This document shows positions 14,201 through 26,986 of a stretch of DNA of 64,000 nucleotides, in pieces; within the stretch, counting starts at the first letter, position 1; every line of letters begins with the position of its first letter. The stretch spans positions 11,046,001 to 11,110,000 of the forward strand of contig NC_059406.1 of the NCBI RefSeq assembly GCF_905220565.1. The letters run 5' to 3'. This DNA is from Melitaea cinxia (Eukaryota > Arthropoda > Insecta > Lepidoptera > Nymphalidae). The notes below the pieces were generated by a model, which saw only the letters and a program-made list of their open reading frames with translations, was not told where the DNA came from and did not search any database. The translations under genes were made by a program, and so were the position numbers.

Positions 14201-17200
14201 AAATCCCGTATGACACATTGTAAACATATTGTTTAACCATATGTATCTGATCAATGTTTATAAGTGGTGACTGACGTGATAGTCTAAGGTGGAGCGCATG
14301 CCTAAATTCATATGCATTCTTATTTTGAGGGTACCAATGCGAAAATAATAATTCTCGTTATGACACTGACTATACAATGTATCTATCTATTTATATAATT
14401 ATAATACTGATTTGATGTATGAATTACATGCAAAAAAATATCGTACTGGCATATAGTGCACGACAGGTTGGTTAGGCGGTGGAAAAGTTTTATTTCGTTC
14501 AAGTAATTGACAGTTTTATAACATAAAATCAGTAAAACAAAATTTGTAGCTGATTTGGTACTAATTAGTTGTCGAAATGACGATCCCAATAATTTAACCG
14601 ATTTTAGGAAATCGCAATTATTACTAGCTTTATACCGAGTATGGACGAAAAGTTTGAAAACTGATAAACATATAAAACATTTCCATACGCTTTTCAAGAA
14701 GTTTTCCTGTTTTACAACAGCTCAATACAATTTTAACGTTTCATTGCTGATTTGTTTATTTTTGCATGTCTTTTAATGTTAATGATTGTTGTACGTTTTT
14801 AAGATTTGCTACAATATACCAAATACAATCACAGAAGTTAAGAGATTAGATAAACATTTATCTCATTGAAGTTGTAAATTTATATTATTGTTTAGCTCTA
14901 ATTTTTTATTGAGTTCCTACGGCTGATAAATATCATATATTTTATCGTATTACTTCAGAAACAAATGAATACACCTTTCAATTCAATTCATATATTTTCT
15001 GTACTTGCGATCCCGGATACTTGAAAAGTTCTTCAAAGGCGCGTGCGTAGCCAACGATGAGGGTTCCAGAAAATTTAAACGAATGGCAGCCCTATGCCCA
15101 AGACACAGACATATATATTTGTAGATAGCTACATATTGGCACGCAAAAGAGATCCTCCGCTTAGGCCAAAAACCAAATTCATTTTAAAACTTATAATTAA
15201 CTGAATAGTCTGAGGACTTACTGTAAAATATCGAATTAAATCTATAGATACAATTATAAAGCTGATGAGTTTGTTTGAATGAACGCGCTGATCTCTAAAA
15301 CTACTGACTTGTTCGAATTGAAAAATTCTTCCAATGTTTGACCTTTTATCGAGGAAGGCTATAGGCTATATAACATCACGCTACGATGAATAGGACTGGA
15401 TCAATCAACAGAGTTGCAAAAGCGAGGCTAGCCGATATTAGAATATTACAGTTTTAGAAATAAAAATTCTACCGGTTCTATAGGCTATATAACATCACGC
15501 TACGATGAATAGGACTGGATCAATCAACAGAGTTGCAAAAGCGAGGCTAGCCGATATTAGAATATTACAGTTTTAGAAATAAAAATACTACCGGTTTTAT
15601 GCGGGCGAAGCCGCAGATGGATGCTAGTTTTACGAAAATACAATGGGCTCAATCAAGGTTATAGTACCGATAGGCAAAATCGGCAAAGAGTCCGATTGTA
15701 TAGCAGTGACGTAATATAGTGTGACTAATCGAATGTGTCTCGTACTTTGTGACTTGTCAACAGTTGAATTCGTCAATATTTGTACAACTAGGTCTAGAAA
15801 CGGATGGCTCAGGGGCTAAATCATGTGGATCGAAAACGGATTGGCGAGTTTATATATGGGTTAACCTTTAAGAAATGATTGATCCTATAACTTTATAAAC
15901 TTTCACGTTTGCGGTAAAAGCTTGTTTTTTAAACGGTTTTATTTAGCTCACCCCGTTTGTTTTATTTATTTTTTATTATTTATTCTTGGGTCAAATTTAG
16001 TAATTCAAATTTCACCCTCTTCCTGTCAACCGATTAATCTGAAATTTTGTATACACTTTGAATTTTGGTGACAATACAATTATATTTATTCATTATCATT
16101 ATAAATTCAAGATGGCCGCCGCTACAAAATGGCGGATAATTTATGTTTTATTAATCCCATCAATATGGGTATCAAATGAAAGGGCTCAACAAGCAGAATA
16201 CAATATACTATAAAAAATTGAAATCCAAGATGGCGGCCGCTACAAAATGGCGGATAACGTAGGTTTTATTAATCCCATCAATATGGGTATCAAATGAAAG
16301 GGCTCAACAAGCAGAATACAATATACTATAAAAAATTTAAATACAAGATGGCGGCCGCTACAAAATGGCGGATAACGTAGGTTTTATCGATCCCATCAAT
16401 ATGGGTATCAAATGAAAGTGCTCAACCAGTATAATCAATGTACTATATAAAATTAAAATCCAAGATGGCGGCCTCTACAAAATGGCGGATAACTTAGGTT
16501 TTATCAATCCCATCAACATGGGTATCAAATGAAAGGTCTCAACAAGTAGAATACAATTTACTATGCAAAATTGAAATCTAAGCTGGCCGCCGCTACCAAA
16601 TGTCTGATAACAATTTTTTATCAATCCCACCAATATGGGTATCAAATAAAAGGGCTTGACAAGAAGAATACAGTGCACTATACAACCTCAATATTTAAGA
16701 TGGGCCTTGCAATAATGAAGCACTAAATGAATTAAACAGAATGCGAAATAAAAACTAAAAACTAGAAAATAAAAATACTACTGCATCTTTACAGAGTCAC
16801 ATCACAACAACAAAAACAACAAAAAGACTGCCCACGTCGCGTCCTGGAACCTAATAAAGGGGAATATGCTGTTCATTTATGTATATAAGGTTTCTTGGTT
16901 GGACTAGTGATATTTTTAAACATATTTACTGAGTATCAGGATAGTTAGTTCTCAAGCAATAATAAATCAGAGAATTCCAAAACGCTTGTCTGTACATTTT
17001 TTGCAACTATTTTTGGTGTCTATAAATACTCTTCTATAAATACTCTTATAGTTTTTCGAACGTTTTGAATTATGTTTTGTAACATTTTTCTTGATATGTG
17101 ATAACCACTAGCACGAGGGGATCGAAGTAAAAATATTTCAGTGACAAAAAAAAATCAGTGTGACTCACGAAACGTATTTTATTAGATTTATTGTATGTTC

Positions 17201-20200
17201 CACTTGAAATTATATGAATAGCGCTGCTGTTCGTACAATCAAATCTTTTATTTTTACGTTATAAATTATCAATTAATTTTATCTATTACACAAATTATCA
17301 TATATTTTTATACACAGCAAAACAGTTATATGAATAAAATTTTAAATAGTTTATTATTATAAAAATATTTGACTATTTAAATAATAAATAAATAATTAAA
17401 ATGGCGTGATTAATCATCATTAAATACTCATCGCTAATTTAAGCCTGGTATTCTGTAAAAGCAATAAAATTTGTCTTTTTTCCGCTTAAGCTTGTACCAA
17501 GTGATCAATGCGCAAACCCATCGTAGATTGGCGCTGTATTCAGCACAGTTTGATCACCACTTTTGACAATTACTTTTGTCATGAGTAATCACAGGATTTA
17601 TATTGTGGTTATTGCGTTTGAATTCGTATTTCCAGACCCTTGACGCATGATTTTCTTTTTTTCTGAGCCATCGACAATAAAGCGGTTTTTACTAATTACT
17701 ATAACAGGAGCATTATGTATGCCGCGTGGTGTCGGCCGAGTAGAATAGCACCACCCCCTTTGTTCCTATGGAGGTCGTAAAAGGCGACCGTGGGATAAAC
17801 CTGGCTCAAAATCATTAGGGTCCTGGAGAAGGAAAACTTCATTTAAAACCCGGAATGGGGTATCCGTCAAGCATTCGTGACATAGCTCTAAAATGCGAAA
17901 GACTCCTGCAGCTGAACTGGCTCCACACGTATCGACTCGTCGTTCCTGTGGGCCTAGCCAGTAAGGTCAAGAGGGTGGCGCAGAGCTTAGGCAACTACGT
18001 TTTCCTAAAGAGTGGCCTAGGCGACACAGTGTCTGACACTGTCTAAATCGTCTGCAATAGACGGACTAAGGCCAATGATGATTTATGATGTCTGGTCTAT
18101 TTGAAAAAAATGATAAGTGACACCGAAAGAGGAGACTATTTTTTTTTAAATCTCTGCATCTGCTATAAGTAAATATTGCGTATTCTTTAGCGTCCAATAT
18201 TATGAGACAATTAGCGAGATGTTATTGACGACATTGTTGCACAATATACATTAAGACTAGCTGTATCCGTGACTTCGTTTTCGATTATAGATTTTAACTT
18301 TGATCCCTACTGCCAAGAGATAGGTACTGAATTCCGGGATTAAGGTCTCCAGAGACTTAACTTGGGTTTTCAGTTAACAGTTGATGTCGGGCTAAGAAGA
18401 CAAGCAGGCTGACAATAATAAAGTAAATTACAGTTTAAGCTAAAGTACAGATTGTAGAGACCCGCTATAGTTTTATTACAAGTATAAACATAAACTATAT
18501 ATTTTTACTTATAATAAAACTATTACAGGTCTCTATAATCTGAACTGTATTATAGTTGTGCATTATAATTCGTTCGTATTTTTTTTGAAATAATTTTTAA
18601 AGAAGTTTAGTTGAACACGTAACATTAAAAACCTATATATAGGAAGTTAACTAGTTCAATAGTATTATCTATTCAATAAATCGCTTTATATTGCTCACAT
18701 TAAGAGTGCATTATGCCGCCTCTTACTCGTTGAATACATTCAAGCCGGACAATATTGGAGGTTTAAAATAATATAAATAAAGTTCAAACGTGTCCAACTG
18801 TAAAGCAGCGAGATTAAGACATTACTGCTAAAGCATAAGATATATGATAAACAGCTGTTCGTTATCTTAATAAAAAACCTGTTTAGTCATTTTATTTACA
18901 CAAATATGAGAATATTGCTCTCATTGTTATATTTTCTCGAAGTATACTATCCCCATATTCATTCATATATACGTAATATTTGATGTATTTGATGCCTACA
19001 CCCACACGCGTTTGAATTGAAGTAAAGCTGTTCAATTTTTGAATTACAATATTGTACTCGTATCTCCTGCATATTATTTTATTTTATAATTATCAATGTA
19101 ACGATCACAACATATTTAATAAGTAGAGCAAAGTGTAACTCAAAGCGTAAAAATAAACATTTATTCAGCCTATTGCAGTCCACTGCTGGACGTAGGCCTC
19201 CCCGAGTTCGCGCCAGACATCTCGGTTTTGCGCAATCCTTATCCAGCCTACACCGGCAATCTTACGTAGATCGTCGGTCCAACGGGCCGGAGGACGTCCC
19301 ACACTGCGTTTGCCAAGACGCGGTCTCCACTGCAGGACCCGTCTGCTCCAACGGCCATCGGTCCTGCGACAAAGACTGCTAATTCTGTGGGCTATGTCGG
19401 TTACTTTCGTTCTCTCGATAGTCTCTTTTCTAATCCTATCTTTGAGAGAAACCCCAAGCATAGCCCGTTCCATTGCACGTTGAGCGACTTTAAACTTGTG
19501 GACCAGTCCCTTCGTCAGTGTCCACGTCTCGGCTCCGTATGTTAACACATGCAGGACGCATTGGTCGAAGACTTTTGTCTTCAAGCATTGCGGAATCTTC
19601 GAAGTGAAGACTCGACGAAGCCTGTCAAACGCCACCCAGCCCAACCGAATCCTCCTGTCGGCCTCCTTCTCGAAGTTGTTGCGGCCTAGTTTGATAGTAT
19701 CGCCTAGGTAAATATAATCTTGAACAACTTCGAGAACTTCATTCACTGATACTAGTCTCGGTATGACTTGATTGTTAAACATAACTTTCGTTTTATACAA
19801 GTTCATACAGAGACCGACACGTCGGGAGGACTCGTTTAGGCCTGCCAGCATTTGGCCTAATTTTGGCCTAACGTCTCCGCAAAGATGACAATATCGTCGG
19901 CGAAACGAAGGTGAGAGATGTATTCACCGTTGACGTTGATACCTCGTTACCCCCAATCCAAGGTCTTAAAGACATCCTCCAGCGCAGTGGTAAACAGTTT
20001 CAGTGATATTACATCTCCCTGTCTTATCCCACGCCGGAGGGAAATAGGTCTTGTTTTCTGGTCCTGGACATGAACGGTCATCGTCGCCGCGGCGTACATA
20101 CACCTCAGCACCTCGATATATCTCCAGTCGATATGACATCCCTGTAGAGAGTCCAGTAAAGCCCAGGTCTCGACAGGGTCGAAGGCTTTCTCGTAGTCCA

Positions 20201-23200
20201 CAAATGCCATACACAGCGGCTGATTATATTCTTTTCTTTTGAATAATCTGCCGAACAGTATGGATGTGGTCTACGGTGCTGTAGTCATTTCGAAACCCAG
20301 CCTGCTCTGGTGGTTGGAATTCGTCGAGTCTTCTGGCAAGACGTTTCGTAACAACCCTCAAAAACAGCTTATAGACGTTGCTCAGAAGTGAGATCGGTCT
20401 GTAATTCTTCAACAGAGATTTATCACCTCTCTTAAAGAACAGCACCACCACACTCCTGGACCACGCCTCCGGCGTAGTACCTCGGTGGATGACGGTGTTA
20501 AAGAGTCTTGCCAAGGCTTTTAGGGCAGGTCGCCCTGCGGCTTTAAGGAGCTCAGTGGTAACTCCGTCATCCCCCGCGGCCCTTCTGTTTTTAAGCTGCC
20601 CGACCGCAGCACTAATCTCATCTTCTTCGAAGTCTGGGATACACTCTGAATAATGTTGCAACAATGGTGCCCTTGGATCTTCAGTGTCCCAAGTCATAGA
20701 TATGCGTGCGCTCGACGAGTACAGCTGTCCATAAAAATTCTCAACCTCTTCTCGGATCTGAGGGCGCGAGCAAACGGTTCTGCCATCCGCTCTTTTAAGC
20801 TTCGCAAGAAGGCTTCTACCCAGTGGTCTTTGGAAAACTTTGGACCCCCTATTCTGCTCAATCAGAGTAGCAATCTCTCTCGTATTTGAGCAGCGGAGGT
20901 CTCGGCGAACAAGTTTCCGTATCCTTTTGGAAAGAGCCCTCTGTTCTGGCGAAGCAGAGGGCAACTCGCGCCTCCACCGCATCAGATCCAAGGCTTCTAG
21001 AGAAAATTTGGACTGCTTCGTTGACTTCGTAGGCGAAAAGTGTCTGCGACCCAGTGTACACACCGTCTTCACCACGTTGTCGGTCATCTAGCCTACGTCA
21101 CCAGTAGTTTCCACCGAATCGAATCGGTTTTGGAATTGCAATTGGAACTGCTCGGATCCACATAGTATTTGGGGCAGCGTAGGTCGGAGAGTAGGTTTCA
21201 TCAAGCGGGCCCGCTCTTTTCGGAGGAATATATTTAGAGTGCCCCATATCAGCCGGTGGTCGCTTAGAGGTAGCTTAAAGGAATGAAATGCTTTTATTAA
21301 GTTTTAAAGACAGTGTAAATAAAAAATAGCAAAATTTTGAAAGTTCGTTTGTTGTTTCATTTTGAAATAGCAAACGATAAACTTAATTGAGTTTTAACTA
21401 TAAGACTCAAAATAATTAGCGTGAACTATTGTAAAACTGATTTTTTGCTATACAATTATTTTTGCGTCCATTCTAATTCTAGGCCAGCGCTTAGAGTAAT
21501 TAGTAATTAAAAACTTTCAAACTGGAGGGCTACGGATGTAACTCGATTGATACTTCCTAATAATATTAAATTTGCAAAAATATGTAAAGATAGCTGGATG
21601 GATGGATGTGTGAAAGAATGAATAGATGTTTTTATTATCTTTTTAGATTTTTTTTTTATTGTTATAAAATTAAAATGATACAAAAACTATGGATACACAT
21701 TAGTTTTTAGCACAAAATTTTTCACAGAATCGACACATTATTAAATTAATCCAGCAAAATTGCGAGACGCAGCTTGTATGAAATATTTAGGCAACATCAA
21801 GCACTTTGACGTAACTTCAACTACTACTAACGTATTTTTTAGTTCCGCTACTTAAAATTTCCACTCGAGCAGTTGAAATAAAAGAGGTCGTTAAGGGTGT
21901 ATTTAAAGTGTTTACTATTATTGTGATAGCTATTAGAGCGTCTAGGCGGGGGAGGCGCCGCGGAGACGACGATCGATCTGCACTCCATCTTATAGTTAAT
22001 AACACTTCCTGGAGAGTTTCACTTTCAATGATCATCATGCATTTATATACACACATTTTAGTACATGTATATACACACACTTCATACAAGTATCTGAAAT
22101 TTAAAGATAACTAACGCATTTTGTTTAGACTTACTTTTGCAAAAGTCAAAATCAATAAAAAATACTCATTACAACACTGAAATATTCTCATGGTGTTAGC
22201 GGAAAATACGATAATTTATCAAAGTGTGTTAGCCCATACTACGTTATTAATTACATCACACAAAATTGAGGTTTAAAAGTGCGTACCTTGTTCGCTCTAA
22301 AATAAAAATGTGTCACACACTGTTCCGTCGACATTGCCAATTTATTGGTTTAACTGACGTTATCAAAAATATAATTAATAACCGAGTCAACAAAACCAGA
22401 TTATAAGACCTTTGTCGAATATAAAAAATAAGCATTTATTTTTAAAACGCAACATTACTTTTCTTATCTGCTATTGTTTTTATTTTAATTAAAGGTAAAT
22501 AAAAGAAGGATTTCATTTCTTATTACTCAGTACGCTATTAGCAATTAAAACTTTAATGTTTGTTTTTACAGTATTCCATTTAAAACTTTAAATTACTTTA
22601 TATCGAAACTGTTAATTTTTTTTTGTAACTTTCACTAATTTATTAAATGCGGAATAATACCAAGAAACTTTGTTTGAGGTTTTCCACCCATATTCATCAA
22701 TTATTTTAAACGGGGTTTTTATAGATCAATGTCACAGTATGATGTTTTATAGGCTGTGCGTCATTTCAACACATACGTTATGTAAAATTAAAATGATAAT
22801 GAAAATCAATTCAGGAATTAACTACAACAAATTACACCTTTGTAACAGATGCAGTTTCAATTTTTGGGTATTTTAGTACGCGTGAGACAGGACACGTTTC
22901 TCACATTATATCATGTACGTCTCACTTTAGTTTTTTGCTATATCATATAAGCTTTGCTATATAATAACGTCTCGCTAATCGAACATAACAAACGAAATTA
23001 ATAAAAGTCAACTGTTTGTTAAATTTAGCAGCGCCGTGCAAAATGATTGGTGGAACGAAGTACACTCGGAGCTCCCACGCTTATGCCTTCATTCATTGAA
23101 TGCTACTATGCAAAAATGCGATGCGGATTTCATTCATTTTTGACATTACGTAATACAAATAACGCCGCGTTTTGAGTACCAGCGCCACGATAAATATTAT

Positions 23201-26200
23201 TTACATTATTTATCGAAAAACCATTTATGTTTTATCACTTAATGAAATAGTGTGTTTCTTAAATTAAAAGTCGAGACAAACGGCATTTGAAAAAAATATT
23301 CAGAATTAGATTCGATGAACCGAAGAGAATAATTTCAAAGTTATCAATGTAATCTCGTCTACTTTGTAATCTTTTAGTGTTTCTACAAATGAAAAACGTG
23401 TTTCTGAATTACTGCAGCTGTCATATAAGCTGAGTTAAATGCCAGTCTTGACAATTATCCCATAAAAAGCGTCCATTGAAATATCTATACAAATACTACG
23501 TAATTTATAAGGCTTCTTTGGATGATACGTGTTCTTAATCTTTATCCATTATCACTCCGAACAAAACAGAATTGAACTGGTTAGCCACCGGGTAAAGCTT
23601 GACATAACCTAACAACCATTTTGTAAAATCTGTCAGTATTGTAACTTGGTAACGGCATAGAAAACTTTCATCCGAATCTGGATTATTAAATAAAAAAAAA
23701 TATAAATGCAAATCTTTTGTGGCAATGGCTTCGGTTTCAGATAATTCTAATACAATCATGATTGTTTGAAAAAAGCAAAATATTGACAGTTAATCAATAA
23801 CAAGTGAGCACGTTAGGTCATACGCGAAGTGCTACGGCGCCGCCGCCTCGGCCGTTGACCGTGCGGGGGCGCGCCGACTCCGACCTTGCCTATTGTGCAA
23901 TATTTTACAAGAAATTATAATAACAAGAGAATATCATAACAAGCTCTCAGTCAACATCTATAGTCTCAAAGAAAAAAACGTAAAAGCCCAAATTACTAAC
24001 TTACTACATTATTGCAAGAGGACAATAAGTCAATACTTATACCGCTAAAGAGTCTAAACGTAATGTCTCGCATCAATGTAGTAATTGGCTAGTTATGAAT
24101 TAACATTTATACTAAGCGTCGGATGGTTCTCGAAATACAATAGTAAATACGGACCGCATGACACGAATGTGCGAAACCGATGGTTGTGCCTGGTGCGGCG
24201 GCGCGGTGCGGCTGGCTGGTCGCGGCGCACCAGCTTGCCGAGCAGCTCGAGCAGTGAGAGGCGCAATGGGCGCGGTGGCACGCGGGTCTCGCCGCCCTCC
24301 GCGCCCAGCACCTCCAGCTCTACCGCCTCCGAGCGCGCGCACATCCGCGCCGCTACCGCCGCGCCATGCCGCGCTCCGCTCCGCGCGGCCACGCCGCCGG
24401 TTCACCGAGCGAGCTCCACGGACTTGTCACGCGCCACAGATCGTGGCGGGCTCTACACGCGCGCTCCGGCTCGCCGCGGAACCGATACTCCTCTTCGGCG
24501 TACACTAGCGCCCTCGCGACGGCGCGCGCATATACACAATGTAAATTGGTGTTGCCTGGCCTAATCTAGTGTTAACAGCGAAAGAAAATGATTTTCCGCG
24601 AAAAGTTATCTCTCTTCTTTTAATCAAACAAGAAAGATATACTCTTACAATGGAGAGCGATGATGCTCTCAACGAGTTTATATGTACTTGAAGATCCTAA
24701 TTTTTCTTATTATTTACAAATCCCACCAGAATAACCAACGACTCACTCGGTTTTGTACGTGCCCAGTTTCGATACTAGTTAAGATTACTTCACATTTTTG
24801 GTTCGTTATCCTTTGCTGTACAATCGTAGCACAATATTTTAAGAGAACTTTCGATTGTAAAAACTATAACTATTAAATTTATTCAATATCAGACACTTAT
24901 TTCTCCACCTAGTTATCTCATATTAGTAGGTAGAATATATATATATTTGGTCACTTAGTTGATTAAATTAAAACATTAAGCATTATTCGTGACAAAGATA
25001 ATTATTATTTGCTCTTTTCAACAAGTATCCGTATCCTAGACATTAAAACCGCAGAGAACGATTAAAAATCTATACTAATATTAAAACGAGGTAAAGTTTC
25101 TAACTTTGTTTGTTTGTAGGGGGTAATCTTCGCAAATACTGATCCGAACATGAAAATTCCTTCACTAACAGAAAGCTGCACTATTCAGGAGTGATATAGG
25201 CTATATTTTATTGTTATTAAACAAAAACTTCAGTGAAAAATAATAGTATATGTAAATCAAGTCGGAGAAATACGAGCGAGATGAAAACTTTACTATATAT
25301 TTGCATCACAAAAATAATTAACACCCAACGAAGTGGGCACGGGTCGGCTAGTATAATATAAACTGATGGTAGCTGTGTTATGTTACCCGCATATTATAAG
25401 TTTTAATCTTGTTAGAGTTTGGACGAAATATCGTACTAATACTCGTATTATAAATCCGAAAGTTTGTGAGGCTCGATGGATGTTTGTTACTCTTTCATGC
25501 AACTACTAAATAGATTGTAATGAAGCTGGTGATTAAGAATAACACATAACTTTTTATCTAGAAATTCCCACGAGATCGGTAATTACGCAGGCCGCGAGAC
25601 GCAGTTTGTAAAATATAAAAAGCAGATCGTTTTGATTTGTGGTTTCAACTATCTACATACTGAGTTTCAACAATGGTGTAGACAAAATGTAGAGTAACAC
25701 ATTAACATCTGATATGTCCAATGGAAAATTTACAAAATCATGTTGATGCTATACTACTTCATCAATAATCGCAAAAACAAAATCTTCGGATTCCCCTAAG
25801 AGGTCCACATATAAGGAGCCAGAACAAAGAGCAATACCAGTCTAGAATCGCCAATACAGATTTCTGCTGAACCTTAAGTCCACTTTATTAATTGTTACCA
25901 TAAATTGCCACCAGTTAACGGGTGGCGCTTTTAGGACTGAGGTGTTCCGAGTAGAATCAAACCAATATCAGTTCCTTACAACATTTCTACATTAATTACA
26001 TTATTAACTGAATGACAATTTGTATACCTATAGGTATCATTATTGTTAAGCTTTTAGCATCCAAAAAAACTTCTATCCCCTAAATTTCATTTAACGTATA
26101 ATCTAAATCTGATAACCGCTCTGGTGGAGTTGTGATGTAACTTCCGTATTAGCGTTCGATTTCCGCTTTAGGCGGATATTTGTATTTTTACAAATATTTA

Positions 26201-26955
26201 TATTTAGTCTGGGTGTTTGTTCTTACGGAACTGATGCCTTGGAGGTGACATAAATCTGTCTGGACCGTCATACGTCTGTCACGTTATTATTATAAACATT
26301 TTATATTGATCGTTTCACTTGTCAAGGAAAATTATTAGCCTAATCTTGAGTGAGCAGTGTGGCAGATTATTCTTCAGACTTGAAAAACTAAGCGCCTTTA
26401 GAGAAAAGAAGGCTTTTGATTTAGAAAGTAATTTAGAGAGACAAATTATTTGTTTAAATTATTTTTGAGTATTTATGATACCAATGGACTGCAATACTGT
26501 ATCTGTCTATGTGCTTGTTCAGACAAATCTGCTATACCTACTAAATTTAATGCGGTTTGCCTTTATTTCATCATGGAAATTTTTTACATAAACTTCCGTT
26601 GGTTTGATCTTGTCACATCATCACAAGTGCAGTTATTTCTTTATTTAGTGTTTTTTTTTTACATTTTTTTAAGATTAATTTAAGTTATAGTGTAATCAAA
26701 CTGAAGTGATTTTTGGAACGAAGTTCCTTACGGCAAGGCTTGACATTTAGCTGGGCGACCAAACTGAAAAAAAATTGATACTAAAACCGTAAGAAAAATA
26801 TATAACGGAAGTGACGTAATATCAGTCACACGACTATATAATATGACGTTTGTAAAACTAAAATATTACTAAACTTTTTTTTAATTATTTATTTAATTTT
26901 ATACTGTCCACAAAACTAAATAAAGACATGTTTTTTATTTCACTTAACAGTTTGA

Positions 26956-26986
<31 letters not shown>

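Noticed and set aside
16090..16700. CRISPR-like array
   Set aside because: Repeats are contiguous 118-bp satellite units without spacers, and the context is an animal genome.
17855..18046. 63-codon frame MGYPSSIRD...
   Set aside because: Lies entirely within a SINE/LINE-like fragment and shows no known domain.
24085..24564. Overlapping open frames of 97-159 codons on both strands
   Set aside because: High GC removes stop codons from every frame; low-complexity Arg/Ala/Pro content and no splice or domain support. Kept only as a CpG-rich block.
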